Below, piece after piece: positions 44,744-55,616 of a stretch of 64,000 bases of DNA. Under the pieces are notes generated by a model. It saw nothing but the letters and a program-made list of their open reading frames with translations, ran no database searches and was not told the origin of the DNA. This DNA comes from Cheiracanthium punctorium (taxonomy: Eukaryota; Arthropoda; Arachnida; Araneae; Cheiracanthiidae), in NCBI GenBank assembly GCA_038373885.1, contig JAWZYV010012235.1, positions 119,255-183,254 of the forward strand, in the 5' to 3' direction. The translations under genes and the position numbers were made by a program. Position 1 is the stretch's first letter. Each line of letters opens with the position of its first letter.

Positions 44744-44755
44744 ATAAGCGGGGGA

Positions 44756-45051
44756 CAGGCGTCGATACGAACAAACATTGGGTTCGTTTTGTGCCCTTTA
44801 ACAAAATTACAATCGATTTTAACGGAACCCCTTCACAAAAATACAGTCGATTAAAACTGCCCTTCATTGGCATTTTATCCTACATTTTAATGTGTTTCAT
44901 CAATTAACAAAAAAAGTGACTTTTATTAAAATTTGGTTTGAAAATTCACAATAAGAAGTTCTGAAATTCACAAAATTAAGCATTAAAATTCACAAAAATA
45001 GGCAGTTTTTTCAAAAATGGGACCCTGGAAAATATTCCTGGATTGACCCCT
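44756..45051. mobile_element. CAGGSGTCGAT MITE-like repeat
   Basis: Starts CAGGCGTCGATACG and ends GGATTGACCCCTG. The interior repeats AAATTCACAA and TTCACAAAA. Copies: 52,739-53,039 (inverted) and a fragment at 2,195. It is shared by segments A and B, so it predates their duplication. Confidence 0.65.
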
Positions 45052-45109
45052 GACAAATTATGTAAGTTATTGAGTTGAAGACGTATTCACGAAAAATAAA
45101 GGGTGGGCG

Positions 45110-45660
45110 GAAAAAAGCGCACCAGAAAAAAGCGCCCCGGAAAAAAGCGCACCCGGAAAAAAGCGCACAATATTGAAGGGGTTTATTTTTTGGATGTGTG
45201 TGTGGGGGGGGGGGCGCTTGAAATAAAAATGTAAGGAAGGAGTGGGCATCCGAAAGAGCGCCTTTTGGTGAAGTGAATTTTTTTTAAGTATTTTTTAAGC
45301 ACAAACAAAGAAATAGCCTCGGGAGAAGAGGGGAGAGAGAGTGTGAAGGTGTATACTCTCTTCGTCGCGCGTTGATGAATGACGGATAACACATCCGGTC
45401 ACTAAAACTCGGTGTTAAAACATCGGAATTCATCTACAGAATGGATGAAATCATCTTTATCAAAACAAATAGAGGAAAATCTATGGCAGTGCTGAAATGA
45501 TTCGTGGTGGGGGGGGGGGCACGTATCTCCCTATGCTCCCCTCAATTTCGTACAAAAATCAGTTAAACAGTAATTTGTTTAAAAATTTAAAACAAACAGC
45601 GTAACAATCTGTGTGTGTGTGTGGGGGGGCACGTTCCCTCCTCCAAACTTCGTTTCAAAG

Positions 45661-45697
<37 letters not shown>

Positions 45698-47967
45698 TAA
45701 CGGGTCATCTTAACTGTTTCATTTAAAATGCGAAAAGGAACTCCAGTCTGTGTCTTGACAAAATATTTTTTTTTAAAGTTCACTGTCAAGGTTGCTTAAT
45801 TTAAACAGGGTTATTTTTTAAGCCCTTGGTTTAAACAATTTTTCTGATTCCCAATCTGCTGTACTGGTTTAAAATTATTTCTAAATATTAGGGTTTCTTT
45901 GAAATATTTATTTATTTATATTTTATTTTTCAATGGGATACAATATATTTTATGTAAAAAAAAAAAAAAAAAAATGTTTTATTTGGTGAACGAAAGTTAA
46001 TAACATTTCCATTTTCTTAATTGAGTTTTACTCACAGTTTTACATCAAGTTATAATAACTGTTTTAGTAGATATTTTTTCTTCTTGCTGTATTTTTTTCA
46101 TATATGAAGTTCAATATTCCATAATTCATCCATTTAACTTTCTATATATCGTCATTCTTGCTTATTTCAGCAAGGTATTTTTTTTAAAGTTTATCTTAAA
46201 AGTTTAATGAGTTTTGTAAAGTAGAAAAAGAGCTTTAGAAGATATAAATTTAATTTATAAAGCTAAAAAAAAGTATTTTGAACTTTTACATTATAGTTTA
46301 AATACTTTTTACTAATTTCATGACAATTTGGCAAACTGCTTTGGCAAACTGCTCTAGGGTTCCTGCCTACCGCGCGGCTGTTTTCTCCAGACCCGTCAGA
46401 ACCCCTCAAAAAGTCCTCTGCCCAAGGCATACCCTAATTAAGCAGACATCCTTCGTGTAGATCTGTCTTAACCGCAAAATAAAAATAACTTTCTTGATAA
46501 TTTACACTGGAAGTAATAATTTTAATATTTTAAATATTAAATAAAAATCATAATCACTTTCAATCCCTATTATAGGTGGTCCCTAAAGAACACTGACCTA
46601 GGATTTTCTTCTTTATAAATTGACCTTATAGAATTAATTTTAAAGTTATTTTATTGCGGCGAATTAAAATTTTCAGGAGATTAAATGTAAACAGATACAA
46701 ACTTTTAATTTTTATAAAGCCCTCTTACAAAAATTCCCAATAACTAAAATATGCCTGTATACATTAATGAGGTGATGTAGAAAGCTTCAGTTTTCTCATA
46801 AAAAGGCTTGCATATATATTTAATCAAAGTTGGTGAGGGGAATAAGCTTTGCAATACTAATAATGGAAAAATATAATTATTAAAACTATTCCAACAAAAC
46901 TAATTAAAAATTAATTTTAATTACAGTTATATATAGCCGATATTTTACATTTTCAGAAATGAGTTTTAAATAATTTTTAGCCAGTTTACTTTATGAAAGG
47001 TTTTTTTTTTCGAATTTAGAAATAAAAATTCGTTTAAAAACAGTACACTTACACTAACATTTTATTTAAAAAGTTTGTTTTAAGGAAGTTTTTTAAATTG
47101 ACTTATTAATACCATAATTTAATTCTGAAAAAAAAAGTATGTCTAAAATAAAAGTAGTAATATTTAAATTAAATACTTTCAAAAATAAAAATATTTATAT
47201 GTAAATATACTATATACTTATAAATCATTCAGTCTAAGAATTATTATTTAAAACCAAAGAGTTAACAAGATAAATTACCATGAATCCGAATAAACTCTTG
47301 CTCTTATAAAACGAAAACCAGTAATAATAAGCCATAGCTGATTACAAATCAGACTGAATGTGATAACATATTACAGAGAACGTGCATGTTAAATCTGTGG
47401 AGTCTTGGATTCTTAGGGTTGCCTGTTAGGTGAGAGATGGTACTTAAATTTTTCGAAACTGCTGTAATTTGTTACTGAATCACTAGTTCTGGACTTTTCT
47501 TAAGAATACAAACAAATTGAACAATCAGTTTATATATAAAAAAAGAAATTAGTATTATTGTTCTTATTACTCCTCTTTTTATTTTCTATATATTTTTTAA
47601 TCTGGAACAAAGAGTTTTTGTAGAGTCTGTAGGGTCTTCTGTAGAGTGTAGGACAGTAGCGGATCCAGAAATTTTTTTGGGGAAGGGCTAAATTTCGAAA
47701 AAAGCTTATTTCACCCAAACAAAATGTTCAATAAAGCAAAATTTTAGTCTAAAGTAATGTAAAACATTTTGGGAGGGGCTAAGTTATAAAAAAAAGATCA
47801 TTTTATTTACTTAAAATGTATAATAAAGCAACCCCTTAGCAATCTCTTTTGGGGGGGCTGAAGCCCCCTAGACCCGCTACTGCTTGTTTCTCACATTTTT
47901 TTAATTCAGCCCCCCCCTCTTCTCTTCGCAAAATACAAACCAATTCAATATTGTGCGCTTTTTTCCG
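45110..47967. mobile_element. Unclassified TIR element, GGAAAAAAGCGCAC ends
   Basis: A 2.86-kb insertion in segment A, absent from B. A perfect 23-bp inverted pair lies at 45,155-45,177 and 47,944-47,966 (GGAAAAAAGCGCACAATATT plus GAA). On the left the GGAAAAAAGCGC unit is repeated four times (about 45,111, 45,124, 45,139 and 45,155); on the right it is single. The interior is AT-rich with a nested hAT MITE. No coding sequence; superfamily unknown. Confidence 0.75.
47654..47882. mobile_element. hAT MITE, CAGTAGCGGATCC family
   Basis: 229 bp, CAGTAGCGGATCCAG...GACCCGCTACTG, inverted relative to the copy at 37,777-38,021. No matching 8-bp duplication is visible here. Confidence 0.8.
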
Positions 47968-48109
47968 TGATTCAAAATAAGGGGGGGGGAGGTATATAAA
48001 TTAGGTGAATGGACATATACTCTAAAGAAAAATAATTTTCTGAGATATTATCTTAGCTAGTCTTTTAAACGATCTTTTTGAAATGCTAGAAAATAGAATT
48101 ATATGCACA

Positions 48110-48266
48110 TATGGAGGCCCATAAAGGGGGGGCAAGGTATGGAACTTGCCCCCCTAAAGTTTCAGGTTTATGTCTCATGATGTTAACAATGGCAAAAACA
48201 GAACTAAATTTGTTAAAAGTTTGAAATTTGCCCCCCCCCCTAGGAAAATTACTATGGGCGCCCATG
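48110..48266. mobile_element. hAT MITE, CATGGGCGCCCATA family
   Basis: About 157 bp, TATGGAGGCCCATA...TATGGGCGCCCATG, flanked by TATGCACA (48,102-48,109 and 48,267-48,274). A relative with its own duplication lies at 62,202-62,374. Absent from segment B. Confidence 0.82.
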
Positions 48267-48534
48267 TATGCACATCAGCAGATCGTTATAAACTATAGCA
48301 GTGAAGGTTCCCCTTCTGCGTCGAACGTTGCTTCTCCGTATTGCAGGGAGCAACGCTGTTAGTAGGAAGTAATGAGGTGATTTGTTGCTATATTTTTCTA
48401 ATGCATGAAAATCTAAAAGGGTTAAAGGTATCGAAATACTGACTTAGATAGTACAGCAACTAGAGTTTATCTCTCACGAAGAACCAACTAGAACATCCCC
48501 TCCCATGGAACCATAACTTATTTTGGAGCCCCCT

Positions 48535-48770
48535 ACCAAGTCTGGGGCACGTGTCCCTAGTTGCCCCTGGCATCAGATATAAATCATAAAATCGCAGACC
48601 GTTTCTTGTTCTCTTAAACTGCGTCGCATTTGAATTCGCATTAGTCGTCTGTCAAGTTAAGTAAGTTGTGCCCGATCATAAAAGTGTGTTGTCTCTCTGC
48701 TACTGACCTTCAAACACCAAAATTAGGTTCATTAAAATATAAATGAGAAACTGGCCCCAACCCATAGAGA
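48535..48770. repeat. Repeat shared with 62,455-62,690
   Basis: TTTGGAGCCCCCTACCAAGT, a CTGGGGCACGTG block, TTGTTCTCTTAAACTGCGTC and CCTTCAAACACCAAAATTAGG recur inverted at 62,455-62,690. The GGGGCACGTG end looks like a hAT-type terminus. It directly abuts segment A. Confidence 0.7.
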
Positions 48771-49089
48771 AGGGATATAGGTGGAGGGAGCCTCCTATTG
48801 TATTTTCCCGGGAAAGTTGAAGATCAGATGAGAGCGTCGTAGGAGGAGAGGTTAGGAGAAGAAGAAGAAGCGGATTTGGCTGCTTATCGCCCTTTGGTTC
48901 GCAAACTCAAGCATTTTATTTTTCTAGAAAGGGAATGTGGGGAAATGGTTTTTGCAGCACTATTTATTTTCTACCTCTCTGGTTATTTTGAAATTATTTA
49001 GTCTTAAATTTTGTTTTGCAGAATTACTTTGAAGTTTTGGCTTTTGAAACATTTTATTTTGTTGTATTTTTTGTATTATTTTAATTTTG

Positions 49090-49437
49090 TTATGAAACAT
49101 TGTAATAAAATCTAGTAATGTACATTATCAAATGAGTTAATCTAGTAATGTACATTATCAAGCTTGATAAGAATACTTTTTCGTTGGAGATGATGAGGAA
49201 AATTGAAGATGGTTGGTATTTTGCATCCTTCTTTAACCACATTCCTCCAAATTTTGCTTTGTCAAAGCAATCTTCTGTAAAATGCTTTGAACGCAGCTTC
49301 GAATAATCTAAAGCTTTAAATCCTTCTCTTTCTAACTGTGTTTCCCAAAGAAGTCTTCTCTCTAGATCTTTAGGAAAGCTTAAAAAAAAGTAATTCTTGA
49401 TGAAAAAAAAAATGTTGGATACAGCATCGCTTTGCAT
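49090..49437 (-). pseudogene. Second THAP-domain remnant
   Basis: A 115-codon frame with FPKDLERRLLWETQLEREGF (FP and W positions), LRSKHFTEDCFD (ligand H; the cysteine expected before SKHF is an arginine) and WLKKDAKYQPSSIF, which match the order of a THAP zinc finger. The first cysteine pair is not in frame: a T-rich (F/K) stretch stands in its place. It could be a decayed P-element-like transposase exon or a THAP gene fragment. Flanks at 48,770-49,090 and 49,438-50,070 hold no recognisable catalytic exon. Confidence 0.72.
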
Positions 49438-50074
49438 TTCGTATTACAAGACACTACTTTTTTCACAATTGTTATAAGTTATCAAAATAGCAATTTTTAT
49501 TTTTAAAAAAAGGTCCGAAATTTCAATAAAACTTTTTTTTTTTTTTTTTAATGCTAGTCACGCAAAAAAGACTAGAAACTTATTTATGCAGATTAAAATA
49601 ATGCATACATCGACAACCTTTTTTTCAGAATATTAAGAAGAATATTAAGCAATTTAAAATTCAAAGTTTGTATTCAGTAGCGCATATAGGTTTCCATTTC
49701 GGGAGGCGGGGTGCGATCTAGTATTTTAAACCATATTGTTACTAGAGTTAATATGAACGTTTTAAACAGCTGATTTTTTAGCAATATCCTTTACATTTAT
49801 ATACACATATATAGTGAATTCGTTAATTGAAATTCATGTTTCTGTTAACATAATGAAATGGTATTTCACCCTCCCCCCATGATTTGTGATATTCTTTGTC
49901 CAAAAACAGAGGAATATAGCTTCAGTGGATCAGCTTAAAAAGTTCAATTTGTTACTAATTGTCTGAAAAAATTACCTTAACAATATGGACATTTTGAAAA
50001 AATAGAATGTTTAAGAAAGAAACATGAGTGAGGCACTACAGCGCCAATAGACATTCTAAAACAATAACCTGTTA

Positions 50075-51486
50075 TACACTGCTGGCCATCGTAAATGCAA
50101 CACCCTGAAGGAAGCATGCAAATAATATGAAATTTACAACATGCATTAGCTGAGGTGAGATATGCAAATGATTAGAATTTCAGCGCAGACGCACATCAAG
50201 CGCGCCTGTGGCGCCACCTCAAAGCGCTATTTAAGGCTTGGAGATTTCGACGGTTTCAAGTACAGCAATTGTGTTTTTCTTGCTTTTTTTTCAAAAAAAC
50301 GATAAATTATGCCTCGTAGGAAACAACGATCATCTTTTGATCAAGTATCCGAGTTTGACAGAGGAAGGATAGTGGCATACCGAGATTGTGGGTTATCTTT
50401 CAGGGAAATCGATCGTCGTATTGGACGAAACCAAACAACTGTGATGCGGATATGTGATCGTTGGGTGCAGGAGGGTACGACGGACAGACGTGATCGACCG
50501 CATCGACCTCAGTGCACCACGTCACGTGATGACAGGCAGATTTTACGCATGGCAGTGACGGACCGCTCAGTCACATCACGAACCATATCACAGCAGATTC
50601 AGTCTGTAACGCATCATCCAGTTTCTGCGCGTACCATTCGACGTCGTTTACAGCAGAATGGTCTGTCCGCAAGACGTCCGTTGCTTTGTCTACCTCTGAC
50701 GCGGAACCACAGACGTCTCCGCCGCCAATGGTGCGATGAAAGAAGGATGTGGACGACAGAATGGAATGAAATTCTCTTTACTGACGAGTCACGCTTCTGT
50801 ATGCAACACCACGACGGTCGGATTCCAGTCTGGAGACACCGTGGAGAGAGGATGCTGAACAGCTGCATTATGCACCGTCACACTGGTCCTGCACCGGGTA
50901 TTATGGTATGGGGCGGTATCGGATATCTCTCTCGCACTCCTCTAGTACGCATTGCGGTACTTTAACCAGCCAGCGCTACATCTCCGAGGTGTTGGAGCCA
51001 GTTGTCCTTTCTTACCTTCAGGGCTTGCCAACAGCCATATTTCAGCAGGATAATGCACGGCCACACGTGGCACGCATTGTCCAAGGGTTCTTCGTCAATC
51101 ACCAGATTGAATTGCTTCCCTGGCCGGCGCGCTCTCCGGATCTTTCGCCGATAGAAAACATGTGGTCCATGGTTGCTCAACGACTGACCCAGAGTTCATC
51201 CCCAGCTGTCACACCAGATCAACTTTGGCAACGTGTGGAAGCTGCTTGGTCTGCTGTACCCCAAGAACACATTCAAAGTCTCTTTGAATCAATGCCGAGG
51301 CGTGTGGCAGCTGTGATCTCCAACAACGGCGGCTACTCTGGGTACTGATTTTGGCAGGAACCACGCTTCATAGAATGCTGTAAATTTAATCATTTGTTAC
51401 TTGGTCAACATGTTATCTACACAATAAATTTTGTTGTGATATCTCTTGTTTTTCTTGGTGTTGCAATTTGGGTGGCCAGCAGTGTA
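50075..51486 (+). mobile_element. Tc1-type transposon, near complete
   Basis: 1,412 bp with ~30-bp inverted ends (TACACTGCTGGCCATCGTAA / TACACTGCTGGCCACCCAAA, then TGCAACACC) and TA on each side. It carries one transposase gene broken by a single frameshift, making it the youngest-looking autonomous-type element in the window. Confidence 0.95.
50309..51348 (+). pseudogene. Tc1 transposase (DD34E), one frameshift
   Basis: A cut-and-paste transposase. The first frame (50,309-50,965) has a paired-type DNA-binding region: RGRIVAYRDCGLSFREIDRR and NQTTVMRICDRWVQEG (first helix-turn-helix), a GRRXR-like basic link, and VSARTIRRRLQQNGLSARR (second). The catalytic core starts at ILFTDESRF (first D). 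The second frame (50,908-51,348) has FQQDNARPH (second D) and SPDLSPIENMW (E); 34 residues separate the second D and E, as in Tc1. Frame is lost by one base near 50,955. The C-terminus ends NNGGYSGY and stop. The start is the first ATG after the 5' inverted repeat and leader. Confidence 0.94.
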
Positions 51487-51539
51487 TAATCTTTTGTAGT
51501 AATATATGAATGTATCTTGTGTTTGCGTGATTATGGCAA

Positions 51540-51770
51540 CGCTATACTAGGGCAATCTGCCAAGGATGGGAAGGTGCCTAGGTAGGAGAATTTTCTAAGG
51601 GGTTCTAAAGAGTATTCACGTTACATCTGGAAAAGAACCTACCAAAAAACCAGACTGTTAGATCGACAGCTGCTCGGTGGGACGCGATCCCGGGACCTTC
51701 ACTCTTCGGCAGTCTACCATTTTCAGTGACATAACTACTGTGCGATGGTAAGGCTATAAATGTATCTTAA
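51540..51770 (-). mobile_element. SINE-like tRNA-derived repeat, diverged
   Basis: On the minus strand a tRNA-like head (AATGGTAGACTGCCGAAGAG, then GGTCCCGGGATCGCGTCCC) is followed by a body with AGACTG/GATCTAAC, TTAGAACCCCTTAGAAAATT and CTACCTAGGCACC. The block order resembles the SINEs at 29.3 and 38.7 kb, with more divergence. 51,771-52,309 holds AT-rich sequence and a G/A-rich block with no gene. Confidence 0.5.
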
Positions 51771-52309
51771 AGTAGAAATATAATTCAACTCATCTTCGTT
51801 TAGAAATGTATTTAATTTTATATTTCAATTCCATTCATTATCACTGAAAAATAACGTTCAATAAATACTTGTCACACATTTTTGCTTTCATGCCTTTTAA
51901 GATGCAATTTATTCCAGGAAAAACTCATGTATATGTAAAAAAAAAAAGTTACTATTACATTTGTTTGTTCATCTTAAAATACACTGGAATAAAATAAACT
52001 AAGCATTTTGTATTTTGTAATTTTCTGTGTTTGAATAAATGTAATTTGTGTTTTGCATCGAAAATACATTTTTTTTATGTATTTTGCGCAACTCTGCGAG
52101 CTGCTTTCGAAGAGCATTGCAGAGCAAGCAGTAATTATTTTTATTTCCAATGGAGGGGAGAGTATGAGGGAGCGTCCTCTGAGTGAAACTTTTTTCCCCC
52201 TCTCTAAACAACGGGGGATGAGGGGGAGAAAAGCAATAAACTTTAGGTTTACCATTGCCGATCTCTGGGAAGATAGGGGAAAAAAAAGGAGCACTGCGGT
52301 CCCTGGCTC

Positions 52310-54144
52310 CAAAATAAATTATGGTTCCACGCGAGGGGGCCGTTCTAGTTGGTTCGTCGTGAGAGAATTAAACTCTAGTTCCAGTACTATCTAAGTCAGT
52401 ATTCGATACCTTTAACCCTTTTATATTTACATGCATAAGAAAATTACAGAAACAAAACACCTTTTTACTTCCTTCTAACAGCGTTGCTCCCGAGCAATAC
52501 GGAGAAGCAACGTTCCGCACACAAGGGGGAATCTTCACAGCTGTTGTTTTATAACGATCTGCTAACATCTATTTTCTAGCATTTCAAAAAATTCGTTTTA
52601 AAAGTCTAGCTAAGATAATATCTCAGAATATTAGTTTTTCTTTAGTACATATTATATGTACATTCACCTAATTTATATACCCCCCCCCCTTTTTTTCGTG
52701 AAAACGTCTTGAACTGATTAATCTTACATAATTTATCAGGGGTCGATCCAGGAATATTTTCCAGAGTCCCATTTTTTGTAAAAAACTGCATATTTTTGTG
52801 AATTTCAATGCTTAATTTTGTGAATTTCAGCACCTATTTTTGTGAATTTTCAAACCAAATTTTAATAAAAGTCACTTTTTTGTTGTTAATTGATGAAACA
52901 CATTAAAATGTAGGGTAAAATGCCAATGAAGGGCAGTTTTAATCGACTGTATTTTTGTGAATGGGTTCCGTTTAAATCGATTGTAATTTTGTGATGGGGC
53001 CACAAAACGGACCCAATTTTTGTTTGTATCGACCCCTGTCCCCCGCTTATGCCGAGCTTTTGGTTAATGAAATAACGCTAAAAGTTCGTTCCAGCTCCTC
53101 AAATTATTAAATATCATTTTCCACATTACTTTTCTAAAAATATTTACAACACCAGCCCCCCCCCCCCAAAAAAAAAATAAATAAATAAATAAAAATAACG
53201 TACTGGACTCTTCAAAATTTTAAATTTTCTGTCCGAGTCAAGGAAAGACACGAACATTGAGCTCAGAATGCTGTAAATTTAACAGGTCGCTAGCATTAAA
53301 GAAAGCGCCGCGGGAAGAGAGGTTACAACAGAAAACAGAAAATGTGCAGTGCAATCAGTTTCATTGTAATGTATTTCAAACCCCGCCAGAAAAGCGGCTT
53401 TTTAACAAGGCATAAAATGATCGTTTTTTCTGGACCTACAAACAAAACTTAAGAACATGTTGTCATCACTAAATGACCATTAAGATTCTGTGAAAAATTG
53501 GAGTGATTTTAAATGCCGAACGCGGCCCTTTTATCTCCCGTTAACTCAAAAATCAGTCACATCTGTGTTCACTTAAATAGACTAGGACCACTTTTTCCCG
53601 CAAGTGTAATGACTTTGTGAGAGACGGGAGCTTTAAAAATTTTTGTATGTAACATCATGTTTTATATTTCAAGTCTGTTGTTAATCTTTCGCTACCTGGT
53701 TGGGGGGAAAATACCATGAGCCGCAAAGAATAGATTACAAAGAGCTAAGCTAAATAGGTAAATGATGTCTATGTGTCAAGTTTGGTTAAGTTAAATGAAT
53801 TTTACCAGCCGAATATCTGTATCTTGCAGTGAAATATTAACTTGTTTTGTGTATGAGTACAGGTAAGTAGTTTTCGCAATTTTAGTGTCAAATCGGTACA
53901 TTTTAAATAAAGTATTAGTCTGGAGAAAATACTACAATGTAATGATCATTTGGGTTTTATAGTTGCGCTTTGAGGGGGGAAAATGTAGTTTTGTTTAAAT
54001 TAAAAATGATTCTTTACTATGGAAAGACCCTTTGAAAATCAAAGTCGGCCGCTTCAGTTTTTGACCGTCAAATGTTTCTTGACAGTCAAGCCCTGCTAAT
54101 GTCCAGTGGCTGTGGAGGTTTTTTTTTTTTTTTTTTTTTTTTTT
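52310..54144. repeat. Inverted repeat segment B
   Basis: The counterpart of segment A (42,979-48,534) without its insertions, so it preserves empty sites: near 53,044 for the GAGCCCG MITE, near 52,690 for the 2.86-kb TIR element and near 52,580 for the CATGGGCGCC MITE. It ends in a T-run (about 54,119-54,144). No coding sequence. Confidence 0.82.
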
Positions 54145-54536
54145 AGTACCAGAGTGCTATTAATTTCAACCTTGCTTTTTGTGTAGACACGATATTCTTC
54201 GTACAATTAGCGACTCGAGTCACTTTTTAAATATGTTTGCCAAGTTCAAATATGGTTGCCTCTAATATGTTTGCCAACATAACGTGGAGTGGGGGGGGGG
54301 GGGAGGCGTTCATAAAATGTTGAAAGTCGCACAAGGTTTGCAATTTTTGATAAATGATCGCTAAACTGGGTGCCAAAACCCGACAATTTATTATAAATGT
54401 ATTTTGAGTATAGTTAGAAAACGCCTGGCGAATATTGTAAAATAGTTTTAGTAGGCGATTTAAATATAGATTTTAATTCCGAAGAAGTGTTTTATAGACC
54501 AGTGAAGACAAATACGGCACACATCATAGATTATGA

Positions 54537-54885
54537 TACACTTTCCATGGTTGCAACCATTTGGTCCATGGTTGCTCAACGACTGACCCAGAGTTCATCC
54601 CCAGCTGTCACACCAGATCAACTTTGGCAACGTGTGGAAGCTGCTTGGTCTGCTGTACCCCAAGAACACATTCAAAGTCTCTTTGAATCAATGCCGAGGC
54701 GTGTGGCAGCTGTGATCTCCAACAACGGCGGCTACTCTGGGTACTGATTTTGGCAGGAACCACGCTTCATAGAATGCTGTAAATTTAATCATTTGTTACT
54801 TGGTCAACATGTTATCTACACAATAAATTTTGTTGTGATATCTCTTGTTTTTCTTGGTGTTGCAATTTGGGTGGCCAGCAGTGTA
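54537..54885 (+). mobile_element. Deleted Tc1 derivative
   Basis: 54,562-54,885 is identical, as far as I can compare, to 51,163-51,486: the last ~60 codons of the transposase, the 3' untranslated part and the 3' inverted repeat. Upstream, TACACTTTCC...TTGCAAC at 54,537 resembles a worn 5' terminus, so this may be an internal deletion. It could also be a 5'-truncated copy. The 86-codon frame at 54,487-54,747 is this fragment. Confidence 0.8.
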
Positions 54886-55071
54886 TTAACTGAGAAAATA
54901 AAGAGTAAATTTTATTTTGATCTGATTTTTAATTTTAATTTGAAATTAAAAGTTAATTTACGTGACTTTCAGATCTGCAATACTTGGCGAGTTAATATAA
55001 TCGCCAAATTGTCAATCTAGTGTTTTAAAGAACATTCATTCATTTTAAACGGCTAAAATTGCAAAACATAG

Positions 55072-55223
55072 TGTGGCGGCACGAGATCACCTCCGCGCGC
55101 ACAACACCTGGCAATTGAAGGCCGGTCGAATAGGTACCTTTTGGCCGAGCCGGATTGCGCCTCATTCTACCACCCATAAGTCCCTGGGTTCAAACCCAGC
55201 TCTCGCCCCACGCTCTCCCTTCA
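55072..55223 (+). repeat. TRIM 5' LTR with tRNA-like module
   Basis: Contains box A-like TGGCCGAGCCGG (55,142-55,153) and box B GGTTCAAACCC (55,187-55,197) in a perfect arm CTGGGTTCAAACCCAG. LTR2 has the same module. The LTRs differ by two 2-bp and one 3-bp indel and one substitution. Confidence 0.8.
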
Positions 55224-55237
55224 TTGGCGACCCGGAC
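55224..55237 (+). other. TRIM primer-binding site
   Basis: TGGCGACCCGGAC begins with TGG, the complement of the CCA tail of tRNAs, one base after the LTR. The tRNA species is not assigned. Confidence 0.65.
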
Positions 55238-55463
55238 AACGAACACGCATTCTCCTTCTCGCCTACAGCGACAGATGGCGCCAGCATCGCCCTCTTCCAT
55301 CTCTCGCTCGGCTCTTCCAAAGTCCGAAACGAGCGGCAGCAACCTCACAAAGTCCGCAAACGAGCGGCAGCGACCTCACAAAAGTCCACAACGAGTGGCA
55401 GCTTTCCATAACGCTTGGAACAACGTTCGTCAACCTCCGACTGACTCTCTAGGGAGGGAGTAG

Positions 55464-55616
55464 TGTGGCGGCACGATCACCTCCGCGCACACAACACCTG
55501 GCAATTGAAGGCCGGTCGAATAGGCACCTTTTGGCCGAGCCGGATTGCGCCTCATTCTACCACCCATAAGTCCCTGGGTTCAAACCCAGCTCTCGCCCCA
55601 CGCTCTCCTCCCTTCA
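55464..55616 (+). repeat. TRIM 3' LTR with tRNA-like module
   Basis: 153-bp direct repeat of LTR1, preceded by the purine tract and followed by ATAG. The box A/box B module is intact at about 55,532-55,590. Confidence 0.8.

Larger units (their letters stand above)
42979..48534. repeat. Inverted repeat segment A, with nested insertions
   Basis: It matches 52,310-54,144 in opposite orientation. Matching blocks: 43,009-44,188 with 53,042-54,118; 44,744-45,100 with 52,690-53,050; 47,968-48,109 with 52,575-52,690; 48,267-48,534 with 52,310-52,570. It begins at an A-run (42,979-43,008) where B has a T-run. Segment A carries at least three later insertions. No coding sequence recognised. Confidence 0.82.
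55072..55616 (+). mobile_element. TRIM: miniature LTR retrotransposon
   Basis: 545 bp with two direct LTRs (55,072-55,223 and 55,464-55,616, TG...CA), a primer-binding-site candidate TGGCGACCCGGAC one base after LTR1, a 240-bp non-coding interior and a purine tract AGGGAGGGAG just before LTR2. ATAG flanks both sides (55,068-55,071 and 55,617-55,620). It has no gag or pol, so it must be moved by another element. Orientation is fixed by the PBS and purine tract. The overlapping open frames here are not genes. Confidence 0.88.

Noticed and set aside
51974..52394. Overlapping frames of about 110 codons on both strands
   Set aside because: No recognisable domain; they overlap the edge of repeat segment B.
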